DNA of 64,000 bases from Sphingomonas sp. UV9 (GCF_004101245.1 NZ_SCIN01000001.1:138784-202783), one strand, 5' to 3'. Shown: positions 37,631-47,142, numbered from the stretch's first letter. Notes: generated from the letters alone by a model not told the origin. Numbers and translations are program-made.

Positions 37631-39211
37631 ATGTCGAAGGCTGGTGGCGAGCAGGGGGCGGTTCGGACCGTGGTCGTGGTCGGAGGCGGCTCCGCCGGGT
37701 GGTTGACCGCGTGTCGGCTTGCGGCACAATCCGTTCGTAGCGGCAGTGATCTGAGTGTCTTGCTGGTCGAATCCGCGACGGTGCCGAGCGTCGGCGTCGG
37801 CGAAGGGACATGGCCGACTATGCGCAACACGCTGCGCAAGATCGGTATCGACGAAACCACGTTCATCCGGTCGTGCGACGCCACGCTGAAGCAAGGCGCG
37901 CGCTTTGCCGGCTGGACCGACGGCAGCGCCGGCGACGCCTATTACCATCCGCTCAATCCGCCGGTGGGGGTAGGGGAGATCGACGTGGCGCCCTATTGGC
38001 TCGGTTTGCCGGGATCCGATGCGCAGATCGGCGCCGAGGGGATCAGCTTTGCGGACTGGGTCGATTACCAGTCGACGTTATGCGATGCGGGGTTGGCGCC
38101 GAAGACGATCACGGCGCCCGAATATGGCGGCCATGCCAATTATGCGTATCATCTCGATGCGGGCAAGTTCGCGACGATGTTGCGCGAGCATGCGGTCGGC
38201 TCGCTTGGCGTCGAGCACGTCGTCGGCGACGTCGTCCGCGCGAACCTTGCCGACAATGGCGACATCCGGGACGTCGAACTGGTCGACGGACGGACGTTGG
38301 CGGGCGACCTGTTCGTCGACTGCTCCGGCTTTTCGGCGCTGCTGATCGGCGGTGTCTACGACGTCCCGTTCCGCAGTTGCCGGCACATCCTGTTCGCCGA
38401 TCGCGCGCTTGCGATGCAGGTGCCGTATCAGGGCGAGGACGATCCGATCGCGTGCCATACGATCTCGACCGCGCAGGATGCGGGGTGGATCTGGGATATC
38501 GGTCTCTGGACGCGCCGCGGCGTCGGTCACGTGTACAGCAGCGCCTATACGAGCGACGACGAGGCCGAGGCCGCGTTGCGTCGCTATGTCGGCCCGGTAG
38601 CAGACGCGCTGCCCGTCCGCAGGATCGCCTTCGAACCCGGACACCGTGAGCGGTTCTGGCAAAACAACTGCGTCGCGATCGGCCTGTCCGCCGGGTTTCT
38701 CGAACCGCTGGAGGCCTCGGCTCTGATGCTGATCGAGACCTCGCTCGACGCGCTGGTCGATCGATTGCCGCAGACGCGCTCGGCGATGGATGCGATCGCG
38801 CGACAGTTCAACGAGACCTTCGCCCATCACTGGCAACGGATCATCGAGTTCCTGAAGCTCCATTATGTCATCACGCAGCGGCGCGACACCGCCTTCTGGC
38901 GCGACAATGCGGCGGCTGCGTCGATCCCCGAAGGGTTGCAGGAACGCCTCGATCTGTGGACCCACCATTCCCCCGCCGCGCAGGATTTCGCGCACGCCCG
39001 CGAGGTCTTTTCGTGGCCGAGCTATCAATATGTGCTCCACGGGATGCGGTTCGGTGGTCGGTATCGCGGCGCGCCGGCGACCGCCGAGGGTGCGACGGTC
39101 GCCGCGCTCGTGGCGCGTAACGACCGGGTCCGTGCCGAGCTGGTGCGAAAATCACCACGACACCGCGATCTCCTGCGCGCGGTGCGCGAGCATGGGCTCC
39201 AGCGGGTATGA
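37631..39211 (+). CDS. Tryptophan-halogenase-family flavoprotein
   Basis: A 526-aa FAD-dependent halogenase-type protein. The FAD loop is VVVGGGSAGW (residues 16-24), followed by SVGVGEGTWPTM. A lysine in TLKQGARFAGW (about residue 87) corresponds to the catalytic Lys of PrnA/RebH. The FLEPLEASALMLIE segment is conserved. The diagnostic WxWxIP motif reads WIWDIG (about 286-291), so the final Pro is replaced. Members beside TonB receptors in Sphingomonadales and Caulobacterales are abundant but mostly uncharacterised. The next gene, sapC-like, overlaps it as ATGA. The native substrate is unknown, and halogenation itself is not certain. Confidence 0.87.
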   Translation: MSKAGGEQGAVRTVVVVGGGSAGWLTACRLAAQSVRSGSDLSVLLVESATVPSVGVGEGTWPTMRNTLRKIGIDETTFIRSCDATLKQGARFAGWTDGSAGDAYYHPLNPPVGVGEIDVAPYWLGLPGSDAQIGAEGISFADWVDYQSTLCDAGLAPKTITAPEYGGHANYAYHLDAGKFATMLREHAVGSLGVEHVVGDVVRANLADNGDIRDVELVDGRTLAGDLFVDCSGFSALLIGGVYDVPFRSCRHILFADRALAMQVPYQGEDDPIACHTISTAQDAGWIWDIGLWTRRGVGHVYSSAYTSDDEAEAALRRYVGPVADALPVRRIAFEPGHRERFWQNNCVAIGLSAGFLEPLEASALMLIETSLDALVDRLPQTRSAMDAIARQFNETFAHHWQRIIEFLKLHYVITQRRDTAFWRDNAAAASIPEGLQERLDLWTHHSPAAQDFAHAREVFSWPSYQYVLHGMRFGGRYRGAPATAEGATVAALVARNDRVRAELVRKSPRHRDLLRAVREHGLQRV

Positions 39212-39942
39212 GCCGCGTTCGCCCGCTCGACCGTGCCGAGCATGGGTCGCTCCACTTCGATCGTACCGTCGTCGGGCCTGCGCAGCGCCTCGTGCAGATC
39301 GGCCTGTCGGAACTCGCGCTGGCGGTCGCGGACATGCCGCTCTGTCTCGCCAAGGACGCGACTACGGGCCGGTTCAACCTCGTTGCGCTCGTCGGCCTGG
39401 TCGAGCCCGTCAATCTATTCGTCCACGACCGTCGCTTCCACGGAACCTATTGCCCGCGCGCCCTGCAATTGACCGGGTTTCGGTTGGACCGGAACGGCGT
39501 CGCGGGATTGGCGGTGGTAGACGGCGATCCGGCGATCGGCAGTACGGGCGATCCGCTGTTCCGAGATGGCGAACCGGCGCCGCTGCTGGCGGGCATCGCC
39601 GCCGCGCTGGAGCATCTGGTCGCCGACATCGGAGCCGCGCGTGACCTGGTCGATGGCTATGCCGCGCTGCGGCTGATCCGTCCGCTGCACCTTGTGCTCC
39701 AGGGTGACGACGGCAAGGAGCAGGTGATCGATGGGCTATACACGATCGGTACCGAGGCGCTGATGCAGCTACCCGCTGACGACGTCGTGCGCCTGCATCG
39801 TTCGGGCGCCCTGGCATCGGCTGCGGTGCTGACGGCGTCGCTCGCCCAGGTCGAGCGACTGTGCCAGCTTCACAACGCCCGTGGACGCCAACCGCTTCGT
39901 ATCACGCGTCTGTCCCCGGACGACGGCCTTGGAGCGTTTTGA
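39208..39942 (+). CDS. SapC-family protein
   Basis: A 244-aa protein matching the SapC family, first noted in Campylobacter S-layer loci. The segments DMPLCLAKDATTGRFNLVALVGL, LFVHDRRFHGTYCPRALQL and GLAVVDGDPAIG are characteristic. It is translationally coupled to the halogenase-like gene by an ATGA overlap, a pairing often seen next to TonB receptors in this order. The biochemical role is unknown. No signal peptide is visible, so it is probably cytoplasmic. Confidence 0.85.
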   Translation: MSRVRPLDRAEHGSLHFDRTVVGPAQRLVQIGLSELALAVADMPLCLAKDATTGRFNLVALVGLVEPVNLFVHDRRFHGTYCPRALQLTGFRLDRNGVAGLAVVDGDPAIGSTGDPLFRDGEPAPLLAGIAAALEHLVADIGAARDLVDGYAALRLIRPLHLVLQGDDGKEQVIDGLYTIGTEALMQLPADDVVRLHRSGALASAAVLTASLAQVERLCQLHNARGRQPLRITRLSPDDGLGAF

Positions 39943-40051
39943 ACGGACCGGGTCGAAAACGGGGTTCTTTCGGGAGTTAGCATCGGGCGGGGGCACGAAG
40001 TCCGGGCCACTACGCCTATCGATATGGTACGATAAATTCAGCCGCCAGCGC

Positions 40052-40062
40052 TGGCCTGACCA
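40052..40062. promoter_or_regulatory. TGGCCTGACCA site upstream of dienelactone hydrolase gene
   Basis: TGGCCTGACCA matches the TGGTNNNACCA operator type with one mismatch and shares the core of the sites at 20311-20321 and 24693-24707. It lies 113 bp before ATG 40175 in a 232-bp intergenic region. It may place this gene in the same GntR regulon, or bind another FCD protein. Confidence 0.4.
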
Positions 40063-40174
40063 CACCTAGAGCTCGTCGTAGCGCAATATTTTCGATCCGG
40101 TGGCTGTCCGGGGTTCACCGAGACCCTGTATGGCAAGCCGATATCGTATTCGGCATCGGTGTGAGGATAAGCGG

Positions 40175-40918
40175 ATGATCTTGCGTAGCGACGAGACACA
40201 GGATGTCGACGTGCCCGGCAGTGGCCCGATGCGGATGCATCTGTTTCGACCGGCGATCGAGGGGCGCTTTCCCGGGCTGCTCCTGTTTTCGGAGATCTAT
40301 CAGGTCACGGCGCCGATCCGTCGACTGGCGGCGATGCTTGTGGGAAACGGCCATGTCGTCGCCGTCCCCGAGGTCTATCACGAATATGAGCCGGCGGGGA
40401 CGGCTCTGCAGTACGATCCGGCCGGCACGGATCGGGGCAATGCATTGAAGATCGCCAAGCCGGTTGCGGCGTTCGATGCCGACGCGGCAGCCGGCGTGAC
40501 CGCGCTGCTGGCACATCCGGCGTGCAACGGCAGGCTGGGGACGTTCGGCGTCTGTCTGGGCGGCCACCTTGCCTATCGCGCGGCGCTCGATCCGCGCGTG
40601 TCCGCGTCCGCCTGCTTCTATCCCACCGACATCCATTCGGGCACGCTGGGCGAAGGGCGATCGGACGACAGCCTGCAGCGCATGGCCGAATTGAAGGCCG
40701 ACATCATGTTCGTCTGGGGGCGCCAGGACCCGCATGTTCCCTATGCCGGCCGGGAGGCGATCCGCGGGCGGCTCGAAGAGGTCGGCGCGGCCTATGAGTG
40801 GCATGAGCTCAACGCACAGCACGCATTCCTGCGGGACGAGGGGCCGCGATACGATCCCGCGCTGTTCCTGCAGGCGATGGGCCTCACGCTGGAATTCTAC
40901 CGTCGCACCCTGGCATGA
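40175..40918 (+). CDS. Dienelactone hydrolase family protein
   Basis: A 247-aa alpha/beta hydrolase. The nucleophile is a Cys in GTFGVCLGGHLAYR (GxCxG), with the acid in WGRQDPHVPY and the His in ELNAQHAFLRDEGP, the Cys-Asp-His triad of dienelactone hydrolases. It cleaves lactones or esters in the cytoplasm; the true substrate is unclear. ATG 40175 follows a GAGGA site and precedes the conserved ETQDVDVPG start; the longer frame upstream is not supported. Confidence 0.85.
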   Translation: MILRSDETQDVDVPGSGPMRMHLFRPAIEGRFPGLLLFSEIYQVTAPIRRLAAMLVGNGHVVAVPEVYHEYEPAGTALQYDPAGTDRGNALKIAKPVAAFDADAAAGVTALLAHPACNGRLGTFGVCLGGHLAYRAALDPRVSASACFYPTDIHSGTLGEGRSDDSLQRMAELKADIMFVWGRQDPHVPYAGREAIRGRLEEVGAAYEWHELNAQHAFLRDEGPRYDPALFLQAMGLTLEFYRRTLA

Positions 40919-41036
40919 GGTTGTAGCGACACAATTTGGGCCGCATCAACCTGAGGATTTGGCGTGTCGGTGCGTGCGGACGATTGCGTCGACCGGAGTA
41001 GCGCGCGACAAGCGGGCATTCCAACAGGAGAATCCG

Positions 41037-42848
41037 ATGCGTCTTGCCCTTGCCTTAATGCTGCTGCCGACGTTGCCGGTCGTAAACGCTGCCGCGCCGG
41101 TCCCGGTACAGGACCAGGGTACGGCGGCGCAGGACGCGGCTTTGCTCAAATTCCTCGACGCTGCGTATGACGAGCAACTCGATCTCAGCCCGGAGTCGCT
41201 GACCCAGCTCGGGTTCAAGACGCATTACGACCGGCTCGACGACTATACCGACGCGGCCGCGCTCCGCGCGCAGGCCTTGTCGGAACGGCAGCTCAAGGCG
41301 ATGCAGTCGCGCTTTCGTCCCGACCAACTGAGCGAAAGCGCGCGCGTCAGCTATCGGTTGTTCGAATATGAAGTCGAGCGCGGCCGCCAGTCGCTGCAGT
41401 TCCGCAAGCTGCGCTTTCCGGTGTCGACGAACGGCAGCCCGGCGGGCGATATCCCGGTATTGCTGATCAACAACCACAAGGTCGATACGCTGGCGGACGC
41501 ACAGGCCTATATCGCTCGCCTTCGCGATACCGAGCGGGTCATGCGCGAGGTCACCGCCACGATGCGCGAACAGGCGGCAGCCGGGATCATTCCGAACAAG
41601 GTGAATTTCGCCCCGGCTCGTGCGGATGCGCGCGCCGTCCTGGTCGGGGCGCCGTTCGACGGTGGCGCGGATTCGACCCTCATGGCGGATTTCCGCAAGA
41701 AGGTCGCGGCGTTGGACGTGCCCGCCGCGACCAAGGCGACGCTGTTGCGCGATGCGAGCGCGGCACTGACCGGGCCGTTCCGCCGCGGCTACGACATGCT
41801 GTTCGCGACGCTCGACGCGATCGAGCCGCAATCGAAGGGCAATTTCGGTGCCTGGAGCCTGCCGAACGGGGCCGCGTATTACGCCGACCGACTGAAGACC
41901 TCGACCACGACCGACCTGACCGCCGACCAGATCCACGATCTCGGCCTGAAGCAGGTCGCGGCGATCCGGCAGGAGATGGAGGCGATCAAGCGCGAAGTCG
42001 GGTTCCAGGGAACGCTCGAGCAGTTCTTCGCCAAGATCCGCACCGACCCGCAGTTCAAATATCCCAACACCGCAGCGGGCCGCGAACGCTATCTCAGCGA
42101 CGCCCGCGGGGTGATCGCGTCCGTGATGGCGGTGGCGCCGAAGTATTTCCGGACGTTGCCAAAGGCACCGCTGGAGGTCCGCGCGGTCGAGAAATGGCGC
42201 GAGGGCACCGCGTCGACCGCGTTCTACAACCCGCCGTCGGCGGACGGATCGCGGCCGGGAATCTATTACGTCAACCTGGTCGACATGAACCAGACGCAGA
42301 AGGTGCAGGTCGCGGGCATTGCCGCGCACGAAGGCGCCCCGGGTCATCATTTCCAGATCGCCCGCCAGCAGGAGCTGACCGGCATCCCGAAGTTCCGCAA
42401 GTTCGGGGGATACGGCGCCTATGTCGAGGGCTGGGGGCTGTATTCGGAGCGGCTGGCGAACGAAATGGGCGTCTACAAGGATCCGTATAGCCGGTTCGGG
42501 ATGCTGTCGTTGCAGGTGTGGCGCGCGATCCGGCTGGTGCTCGATACCGGCATCCACTCCAAGCGCTGGACCCGCGAACAGGCGATCACGTATTTCAAGG
42601 CGAACAGCTCGGTCGCGGACACCGATATCGCACGCGAAGTCGACCGGTATTTCAACTGGCCGGGGCAGGCGACGAGCTACATGGTCGGCGAGCTGAAGAT
42701 CGCCGAACTGCGCGCCCGCGCCGAGCGTGAACTGGGGTCGCGTTTCGACATTCGCGACTTCCACGAAGCCGTGCTCGATCAGGGCGCGCTGCCGCTGGAC
42801 GTGCTCGACGAGCAGGTCGGCCGATACATCGCTGCGCACCGGCAATAG
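41037..42848 (+). CDS. DUF885 family secreted protein (putative zinc peptidase)
   Basis: A 603-aa protein with a signal peptide (MRLALALMLLPTLPVVNAAA). The alpha-helical DUF885 body holds the metal-binding AHEGAPGHHFQIARQQEL motif around residue 435, resembling HExxH-type peptidases. The FGGYGAYVEGWGLYSERLANE segment with a second Glu and the AITYFKANS region follow. Length is normal for the family. ATG 41037 has an AGGAG site eight bases upstream. It stands as a single gene followed by a hairpin. Confidence 0.85.
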   Translation: MRLALALMLLPTLPVVNAAAPVPVQDQGTAAQDAALLKFLDAAYDEQLDLSPESLTQLGFKTHYDRLDDYTDAAALRAQALSERQLKAMQSRFRPDQLSESARVSYRLFEYEVERGRQSLQFRKLRFPVSTNGSPAGDIPVLLINNHKVDTLADAQAYIARLRDTERVMREVTATMREQAAAGIIPNKVNFAPARADARAVLVGAPFDGGADSTLMADFRKKVAALDVPAATKATLLRDASAALTGPFRRGYDMLFATLDAIEPQSKGNFGAWSLPNGAAYYADRLKTSTTTDLTADQIHDLGLKQVAAIRQEMEAIKREVGFQGTLEQFFAKIRTDPQFKYPNTAAGRERYLSDARGVIASVMAVAPKYFRTLPKAPLEVRAVEKWREGTASTAFYNPPSADGSRPGIYYVNLVDMNQTQKVQVAGIAAHEGAPGHHFQIARQQELTGIPKFRKFGGYGAYVEGWGLYSERLANEMGVYKDPYSRFGMLSLQVWRAIRLVLDTGIHSKRWTREQAITYFKANSSVADTDIAREVDRYFNWPGQATSYMVGELKIAELRARAERELGSRFDIRDFHEAVLDQGALPLDVLDEQVGRYIAAHRQ

Positions 42849-42867
42849 CGAATATTCGATGAAGCGG

Positions 42868-42894
42868 GGCGGTCTGCCGGGAGGGCGGACCGCC
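42868..42894 (+). terminator. GC-rich hairpin after the DUF885 gene
   Basis: GGCGGTCTGCC pairs with GGCGGACCGCC across a 5-base loop with one T-G wobble, 20 bases past the stop codon. There is no U-run afterwards, only a long G-run near 42904. It may act as a factor-assisted terminator or 3'-end stabiliser. Confidence 0.5.
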
Positions 42895-42972
42895 TACTGC
42901 CGTAGGGGGGGGGCTAATCGGCGCCGCCGCGGCGCTATCCATCGAACCGATCGATATGCGAACGATTTGCAT

Positions 42973-42991
42973 TAGCGAAGATGCTTCGCTA
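42973..42991. promoter_or_regulatory. Perfect palindrome ahead of the iron-type TonB receptor gene
   Basis: TAGCGAAG-atg-CTTCGCTA is a perfect inverted repeat of eight bases with a 3-base centre, ending 21 bases before ATG 43013. It could be an operator, or a hairpin in the 5' leader that affects translation. It does not match the Fur consensus well. Confidence 0.5.
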
Positions 42992-43012
42992 GGGCACGCA
43001 CGATCGGGGACC

Positions 43013-45163
43013 ATGATGCGCTACAGACTATTCACCATCTCGGCGTCGCTGACCATCTGTGTTGCCGGTCCAGCTTTTGCCCAGACCTCAGCCGTGTCGT
43101 CTGCGGCCGAGGCGATCGACGAGGGGCCTTCCGATATCGTCGTGAGTGCGACGCGCAGCATCCTGCCGCCCAACGCGCTGCCGCTGACGATCGACGTGAT
43201 CGACCGTGCGGCGCTCGATCAGCAGGTCGCGATCGGCGGATCGGTGGTCGATGCGGTCTCGAACCTGACGCCGTCCTTTTCGCCGACGCGGCAGAAGCTG
43301 TCGGGCGCGGGCGAGACGTTGCGCGGGCGCTCGCCGCTGTACGCGATCAACGGCATCCCGCAGTCGACGCCGCTGCGTGATGGATCGCGCGACGGCTTCA
43401 CGATCGATCCGTTCTTCATCGACCGGGTCGAACTGATCTACGGATCGAACGCGTTGCAGGGGATCGGCGGCACCGGCGGGATCGTCAACCAGGTGACCGT
43501 GCAACCACCGCGTACCGAAGGCCTGTCGGGCCGCGCACTGGTGCAGGGGACGAGCGACACGGGCTTCAGCAGCGACGGCCATGGCGGCAAGGTCGCCGGG
43601 CTGCTCGCGTGGAAATCGGGACGCTTCGACGTGATGGCGGGCGGTGCGTACGACCAGCGCGGCGCGTTCTACGACGGCCACGGCAACCGGGTCGGCACCG
43701 ACCTGACCCAGGGCGAGACGCAGGATTCACGGAGCTGGTCGGTGTTCGCCCGCGCCGGCTATGCGCTGACCGACACCGCACGGATCGACCTGATCGCCAA
43801 TCGCTTCGAGCTGAAGGGCGGTGGAAATTACATCGCCAGCAACGGTAATTTCCGGATCAACCTGCCGACGACGTCGGTGCGCGGGACGCCGCCGGGCGAT
43901 CCTGCCGAGAACCGGACCGAGAGCATCGCGCTGTCGCTGACCGACCCCGATCTGTGGGGTGGCAACCTCGTGACGCAGGTCTTCTTCAACCGGTCGCGCG
44001 ATACGTTCGGCGGGGAGGTGGCGCCGATCGCGACGTTCCAGGACGTCCGGCTCGCCCCGATCGGGCAGCTTTTCGATCAGTCGCAGAACCGCTCGCGCAA
44101 ATATGGCGGCAAGTTCAGCTATGAGCGCGCGGTCCCCGGGTTCGAGGCATTGACCGCGACGCTCGGCTTCGACGCGCTGTACGATCGCACCGAGCAACGC
44201 CTGATCGCGACCGACCGCGTCTGGGTGCCGCCCGCCGACTTCCGCAGCCTCGCGCCGTTCGGGCAGGTCAATCTAGCGCTGTTCGACAAGGTCTTGCGGC
44301 TTGCCGGCGGCGCCCGCTACGAGAATGTGAGGATCGTCATCGACGATTACACGACGCTCGCCTCCTACGGCAGTCACGCGGTGGCGGGGGGCAGCCCGAG
44401 CTTCAGCAAGGCGCTGTTCAACGGCGGTGTCATCGTCGAGCCGATCCCCGGCATCCGCGCCTATGGCAGCTATGCGCAAGGGTTTACCGTGCCCGACGTC
44501 GGTCGCATTTCGCGCGCGATCAACCGCGATGGGGTCGACCTCGACAGCTATGTCGACATCGCGCCGATCGTCTCGAACAACCGCGAACTCGGTGTCGAGG
44601 TAAAACGCGGACCGATGAACGCGAGCGCGACCTATTTCTGGTCGACCAGTACGCGCGGCCAGGTGCTGGTGTTCACGGGCGGCGCGTACGAGGCGCAACG
44701 CCAGCGCGTCGAAATACAGGGTATCGAAGTGAACCTCGAGGCGCGTATGCCGGTGCCGGGGCTGACGCTGTCGACCGGCTTCGCGCATCTGGTCGGGCGG
44801 ACGGACTCTGATGACGACGGCAAGGTCGATATCGATCTGGACGGGGCCAATATCTCGCCCGATCGACTGAACTTCGCTGCGAGCTATGTACGCGGGAAAG
44901 TGTCCGCGCGCGTACAGCAGCAATTCTATCTGTCGCGCAAATATGAGGGGCTGCCCGCGGCGAACGATTTCGGCGGGTACACCGTCACCGACGCCAGCAT
45001 ACGCTATGCCTTGCCCGTCGGCGCGCTGACGTTGAGCGCGCAGAACATCTTCGATCATTTCTACATCGATTATTACAGCGACACGGTGCGGCCGACCGAC
45101 AACGCGCATTTCTTCGCCGGGCGCGGGCGCAATTTCACGCTTGGCTGGGACGTCAGGTTCTAG
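43013..45163 (+). CDS. TonB-dependent siderophore/metal-type receptor
   Basis: A 716-aa outer-membrane receptor of the shorter, siderophore-receptor class. The signal ends near AGPAFAQ, and a TonB-box-like DIVVSATRSILPP follows. The plug shows GETLRGRSPLYAINGIPQST and DRVELIYGSNALQGIGGTGGI. The barrel has FSKALFNGGVIVEPIPGIRAYGSYAQGF and a final FTLGWDVRF with terminal Phe. One base after its stop begins a PepSY membrane protein, a pairing typical of iron-siderophore uptake. Fur control would be expected, but no clear Fur box was found. Confidence 0.9.
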   Translation: MMRYRLFTISASLTICVAGPAFAQTSAVSSAAEAIDEGPSDIVVSATRSILPPNALPLTIDVIDRAALDQQVAIGGSVVDAVSNLTPSFSPTRQKLSGAGETLRGRSPLYAINGIPQSTPLRDGSRDGFTIDPFFIDRVELIYGSNALQGIGGTGGIVNQVTVQPPRTEGLSGRALVQGTSDTGFSSDGHGGKVAGLLAWKSGRFDVMAGGAYDQRGAFYDGHGNRVGTDLTQGETQDSRSWSVFARAGYALTDTARIDLIANRFELKGGGNYIASNGNFRINLPTTSVRGTPPGDPAENRTESIALSLTDPDLWGGNLVTQVFFNRSRDTFGGEVAPIATFQDVRLAPIGQLFDQSQNRSRKYGGKFSYERAVPGFEALTATLGFDALYDRTEQRLIATDRVWVPPADFRSLAPFGQVNLALFDKVLRLAGGARYENVRIVIDDYTTLASYGSHAVAGGSPSFSKALFNGGVIVEPIPGIRAYGSYAQGFTVPDVGRISRAINRDGVDLDSYVDIAPIVSNNRELGVEVKRGPMNASATYFWSTSTRGQVLVFTGGAYEAQRQRVEIQGIEVNLEARMPVPGLTLSTGFAHLVGRTDSDDDGKVDIDLDGANISPDRLNFAASYVRGKVSARVQQQFYLSRKYEGLPAANDFGGYTVTDASIRYALPVGALTLSAQNIFDHFYIDYYSDTVRPTDNAHFFAGRGRNFTLGWDVRF

Positions 45164-45164
45164 G

Positions 45165-46259
45165 ATGGGATTGCTCGATACGCTGCATCGCTGGACCGGC
45201 GGGTTCCTCGGGCTGATCCTTGCGATCCTGGGGCTGACCGGCGCGATCCTGGTCCACCGCGACGCGTGGATCATGCTGCCGCATGCCGGCGATGCGCAGA
45301 TCCAGACGACGCATGTGATCGCGGCGACCACCGAGCGGCTGATGGCGGACCCCGCGACGCGACCGCAGAGCATCACGTTCGCGAACGCCAATCTCGGGCT
45401 CGACCGGCTCGATTTCGGCAAGGGGGCAGGGGCCTATACCGACCAGGCCGGTACGATCGTCAGCCAGTGGCAGTCGCAATGGGCGCGGCCCGAATTGTGG
45501 CTGTTCGACCTGCATCATCATCTGTTTTCGGGCGACACCGGCGAGACGATCATCGGTATCGCGGGCGTGGCGGGGCTGTTCTTCGTGGTGACGGGGACGA
45601 TCCTGTGGTGGCGGACGCGCAAGACGTTCGCGTTCCGCCTGGTGCCCAAGCGGCTCAGCCGTCCGGCGATCGTGCGGCATCACCGCGATCTCGGGATCGT
45701 CGCGGCGCCGTTGCTGATCCTGTCGTTGCTGACCGGCGCGACATTGGTGTTTCGGCCGATCAGCGCGCTGTTCCTCGGCCCCGGCGCGCCGGCGACGATC
45801 GATGCGGCGTTGCGGGCGCCGAAAGGGCCGAAGGTCGCGCTCGCCAGCCATCTCGACTGGCGCGGGATGACCGTCGCGGCGCGCGCGCGCTTTCCCGACG
45901 CCGAACTGCGCAGCCTGTCGCTGCCGCGCAAGGAAAGCGGGCTCGTCACGATCCGGATGAAGCGACCGCAGGAATGGCTGCCGAACGGCCGGACGACGCT
46001 GTGGTTCGCGGCGGATGACGGACGTCTGATCGGTGCGCGCGATGCGGCGTCGTTGTCGACCGTCGTGGCCGCATATAACCTCCTGTATCCGCTGCACGCG
46101 GGGAAGGTCGGTGGGCTCGGCTACCGCCTGGTGATGACGCTGTCGGGCCTGGCCCTCTTCTTGCTCGGCACGCTGAGCGTGTGGAGCTTCTGGTTCAAGC
46201 GGCCGGCCAAGGCAAAGCGCCAGGTGCCACGTCGCCCGCGTGTCGCAGAAGGGCGCTGA
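45165..46259 (+). CDS. PepSY-domain inner-membrane protein (iron reductase-like)
   Basis: A 364-aa protein with four main transmembrane helices in the order N-terminal HRWTGGFLGLILAILGLTGAILVHRD, GIAGVAGLFFVVTGTILWW, PLLILSLLTGATLVF, and a C-terminal MTLSGLALFLLGTLSVWSFW. PepSY-type loops lie between them. Histidines in LFDLHHHLFSG and VRHHRDLG could bind heme. Relatives next to siderophore receptors are thought to reduce ferric siderophores in the periplasm. Its ATG follows the receptor stop by one base, so the two are coupled. Confidence 0.87.
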   Translation: MGLLDTLHRWTGGFLGLILAILGLTGAILVHRDAWIMLPHAGDAQIQTTHVIAATTERLMADPATRPQSITFANANLGLDRLDFGKGAGAYTDQAGTIVSQWQSQWARPELWLFDLHHHLFSGDTGETIIGIAGVAGLFFVVTGTILWWRTRKTFAFRLVPKRLSRPAIVRHHRDLGIVAAPLLILSLLTGATLVFRPISALFLGPGAPATIDAALRAPKGPKVALASHLDWRGMTVAARARFPDAELRSLSLPRKESGLVTIRMKRPQEWLPNGRTTLWFAADDGRLIGARDAASLSTVVAAYNLLYPLHAGKVGGLGYRLVMTLSGLALFLLGTLSVWSFWFKRPAKAKRQVPRRPRVAEGR

Positions 46260-46307
46260 GCCATGCCCCTGGTCAACGCGGACCCTGCGTAGCCCGGCTA
46301 TTGTGCG

Positions 46308-47132
46308 CTATCGGCCGGATTGGAACGCCGCATGGGTTTGGAGAAGGCGGCGGGCACGGTCGATGACGGGTTTGTCGATCAGTTTGCCGTCCACCGCGAC
46401 GGCCCCGAACGCGCCGTCGATCGCGGCGATGACGCGGGTCGCCCATTCCACATCGGCGTCGGAGGGGAGGAAGGCGGCGTTGACGATTCCCACCTGGCGC
46501 GGGTGGACGCACAGTTTTCCACCGAAGCCGAAGCGACGGGCATGGTCGGTGTCGCGGGACAGCGCTTCGTCGTCCGCCAGATCGGTCGAGACCCCGTCGA
46601 CCGGTGCGGCAAGCCCGGCGTTGCGCGAGTGAAGGACGATCTGCGTCCGCACCGGGTCGATCTCCGCACCGTCGCCGTCGATCCCCGCGTCGGCCTGGAA
46701 ATCCACCGTGCCGAACGACAGCCGCACAAGCCCGGGGGCGGTGACGAGATCGGCCAGATTGAGGATCCCCGAGACGGTTTCGACCAGCGCATGGAGCGGC
46801 TTGCCGGCAGCGGCCTCATGCATTGCCGCAAAGTCTGACGCGCGCTCGGCCTTGGGCAGCATCAGCCCGGCGACCCCCGGCAAGCTTGAAAGCGCGCGGA
46901 CGTCGTCGGCGTGCCATTCGGTATCGAGGCTGTTGACGCGGACGACGAAGCGCGGCTCCGTCAGGCTGGCGAGCGCATCGTGGATCGTATCGCGCGCGGC
47001 GACCTTGCGGTCGGGGAGGACCGCGTCTTCGAGATCGATCACCACCATGTTCGCGCCGCTCGCACGCGCCTTTTCGAAACGCTCGGCGCGATCGCCGGGG
47101 ACGAACAGGATACTGCGGGCGGCAAGGGTCAT
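46308..47132 (-). CDS. CitE/HpcH-HpaI family CoA-ester lyase
   Basis: A 274-aa TIM-barrel lyase of the citrate lyase beta-subunit-like group, which cleaves or forms acyl-CoA esters such as (3S)-malyl-CoA or citramalyl-CoA. Family segments are RSILFVPGDRAERFEKA, VIDLEDAVLPDRK, RVNSLDTEW, LMLPKAERASD, ALVETVSGILNL and the Mg-site FGGKLCVHPRQV. Length is normal. It is 10 bp downstream of the truncated TesB gene. Specific substrate not resolved. Confidence 0.87.
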   Translation of the reverse strand: MTLAARSILFVPGDRAERFEKARASGANMVVIDLEDAVLPDRKVAARDTIHDALASLTEPRFVVRVNSLDTEWHADDVRALSSLPGVAGLMLPKAERASDFAAMHEAAAGKPLHALVETVSGILNLADLVTAPGLVRLSFGTVDFQADAGIDGDGAEIDPVRTQIVLHSRNAGLAAPVDGVSTDLADDEALSRDTDHARRFGFGGKLCVHPRQVGIVNAAFLPSDADVEWATRVIAAIDGAFGAVAVDGKLIDKPVIDRARRLLQTHAAFQSGR

Positions 47133-47142
47133 GAAAGATCCT

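Noticed and set aside
42849-43012. Fur box for the iron-type receptor
   Set aside because: No stretch approaches the AT-rich Fur consensus; only the GC-containing palindrome at 42973 is present.
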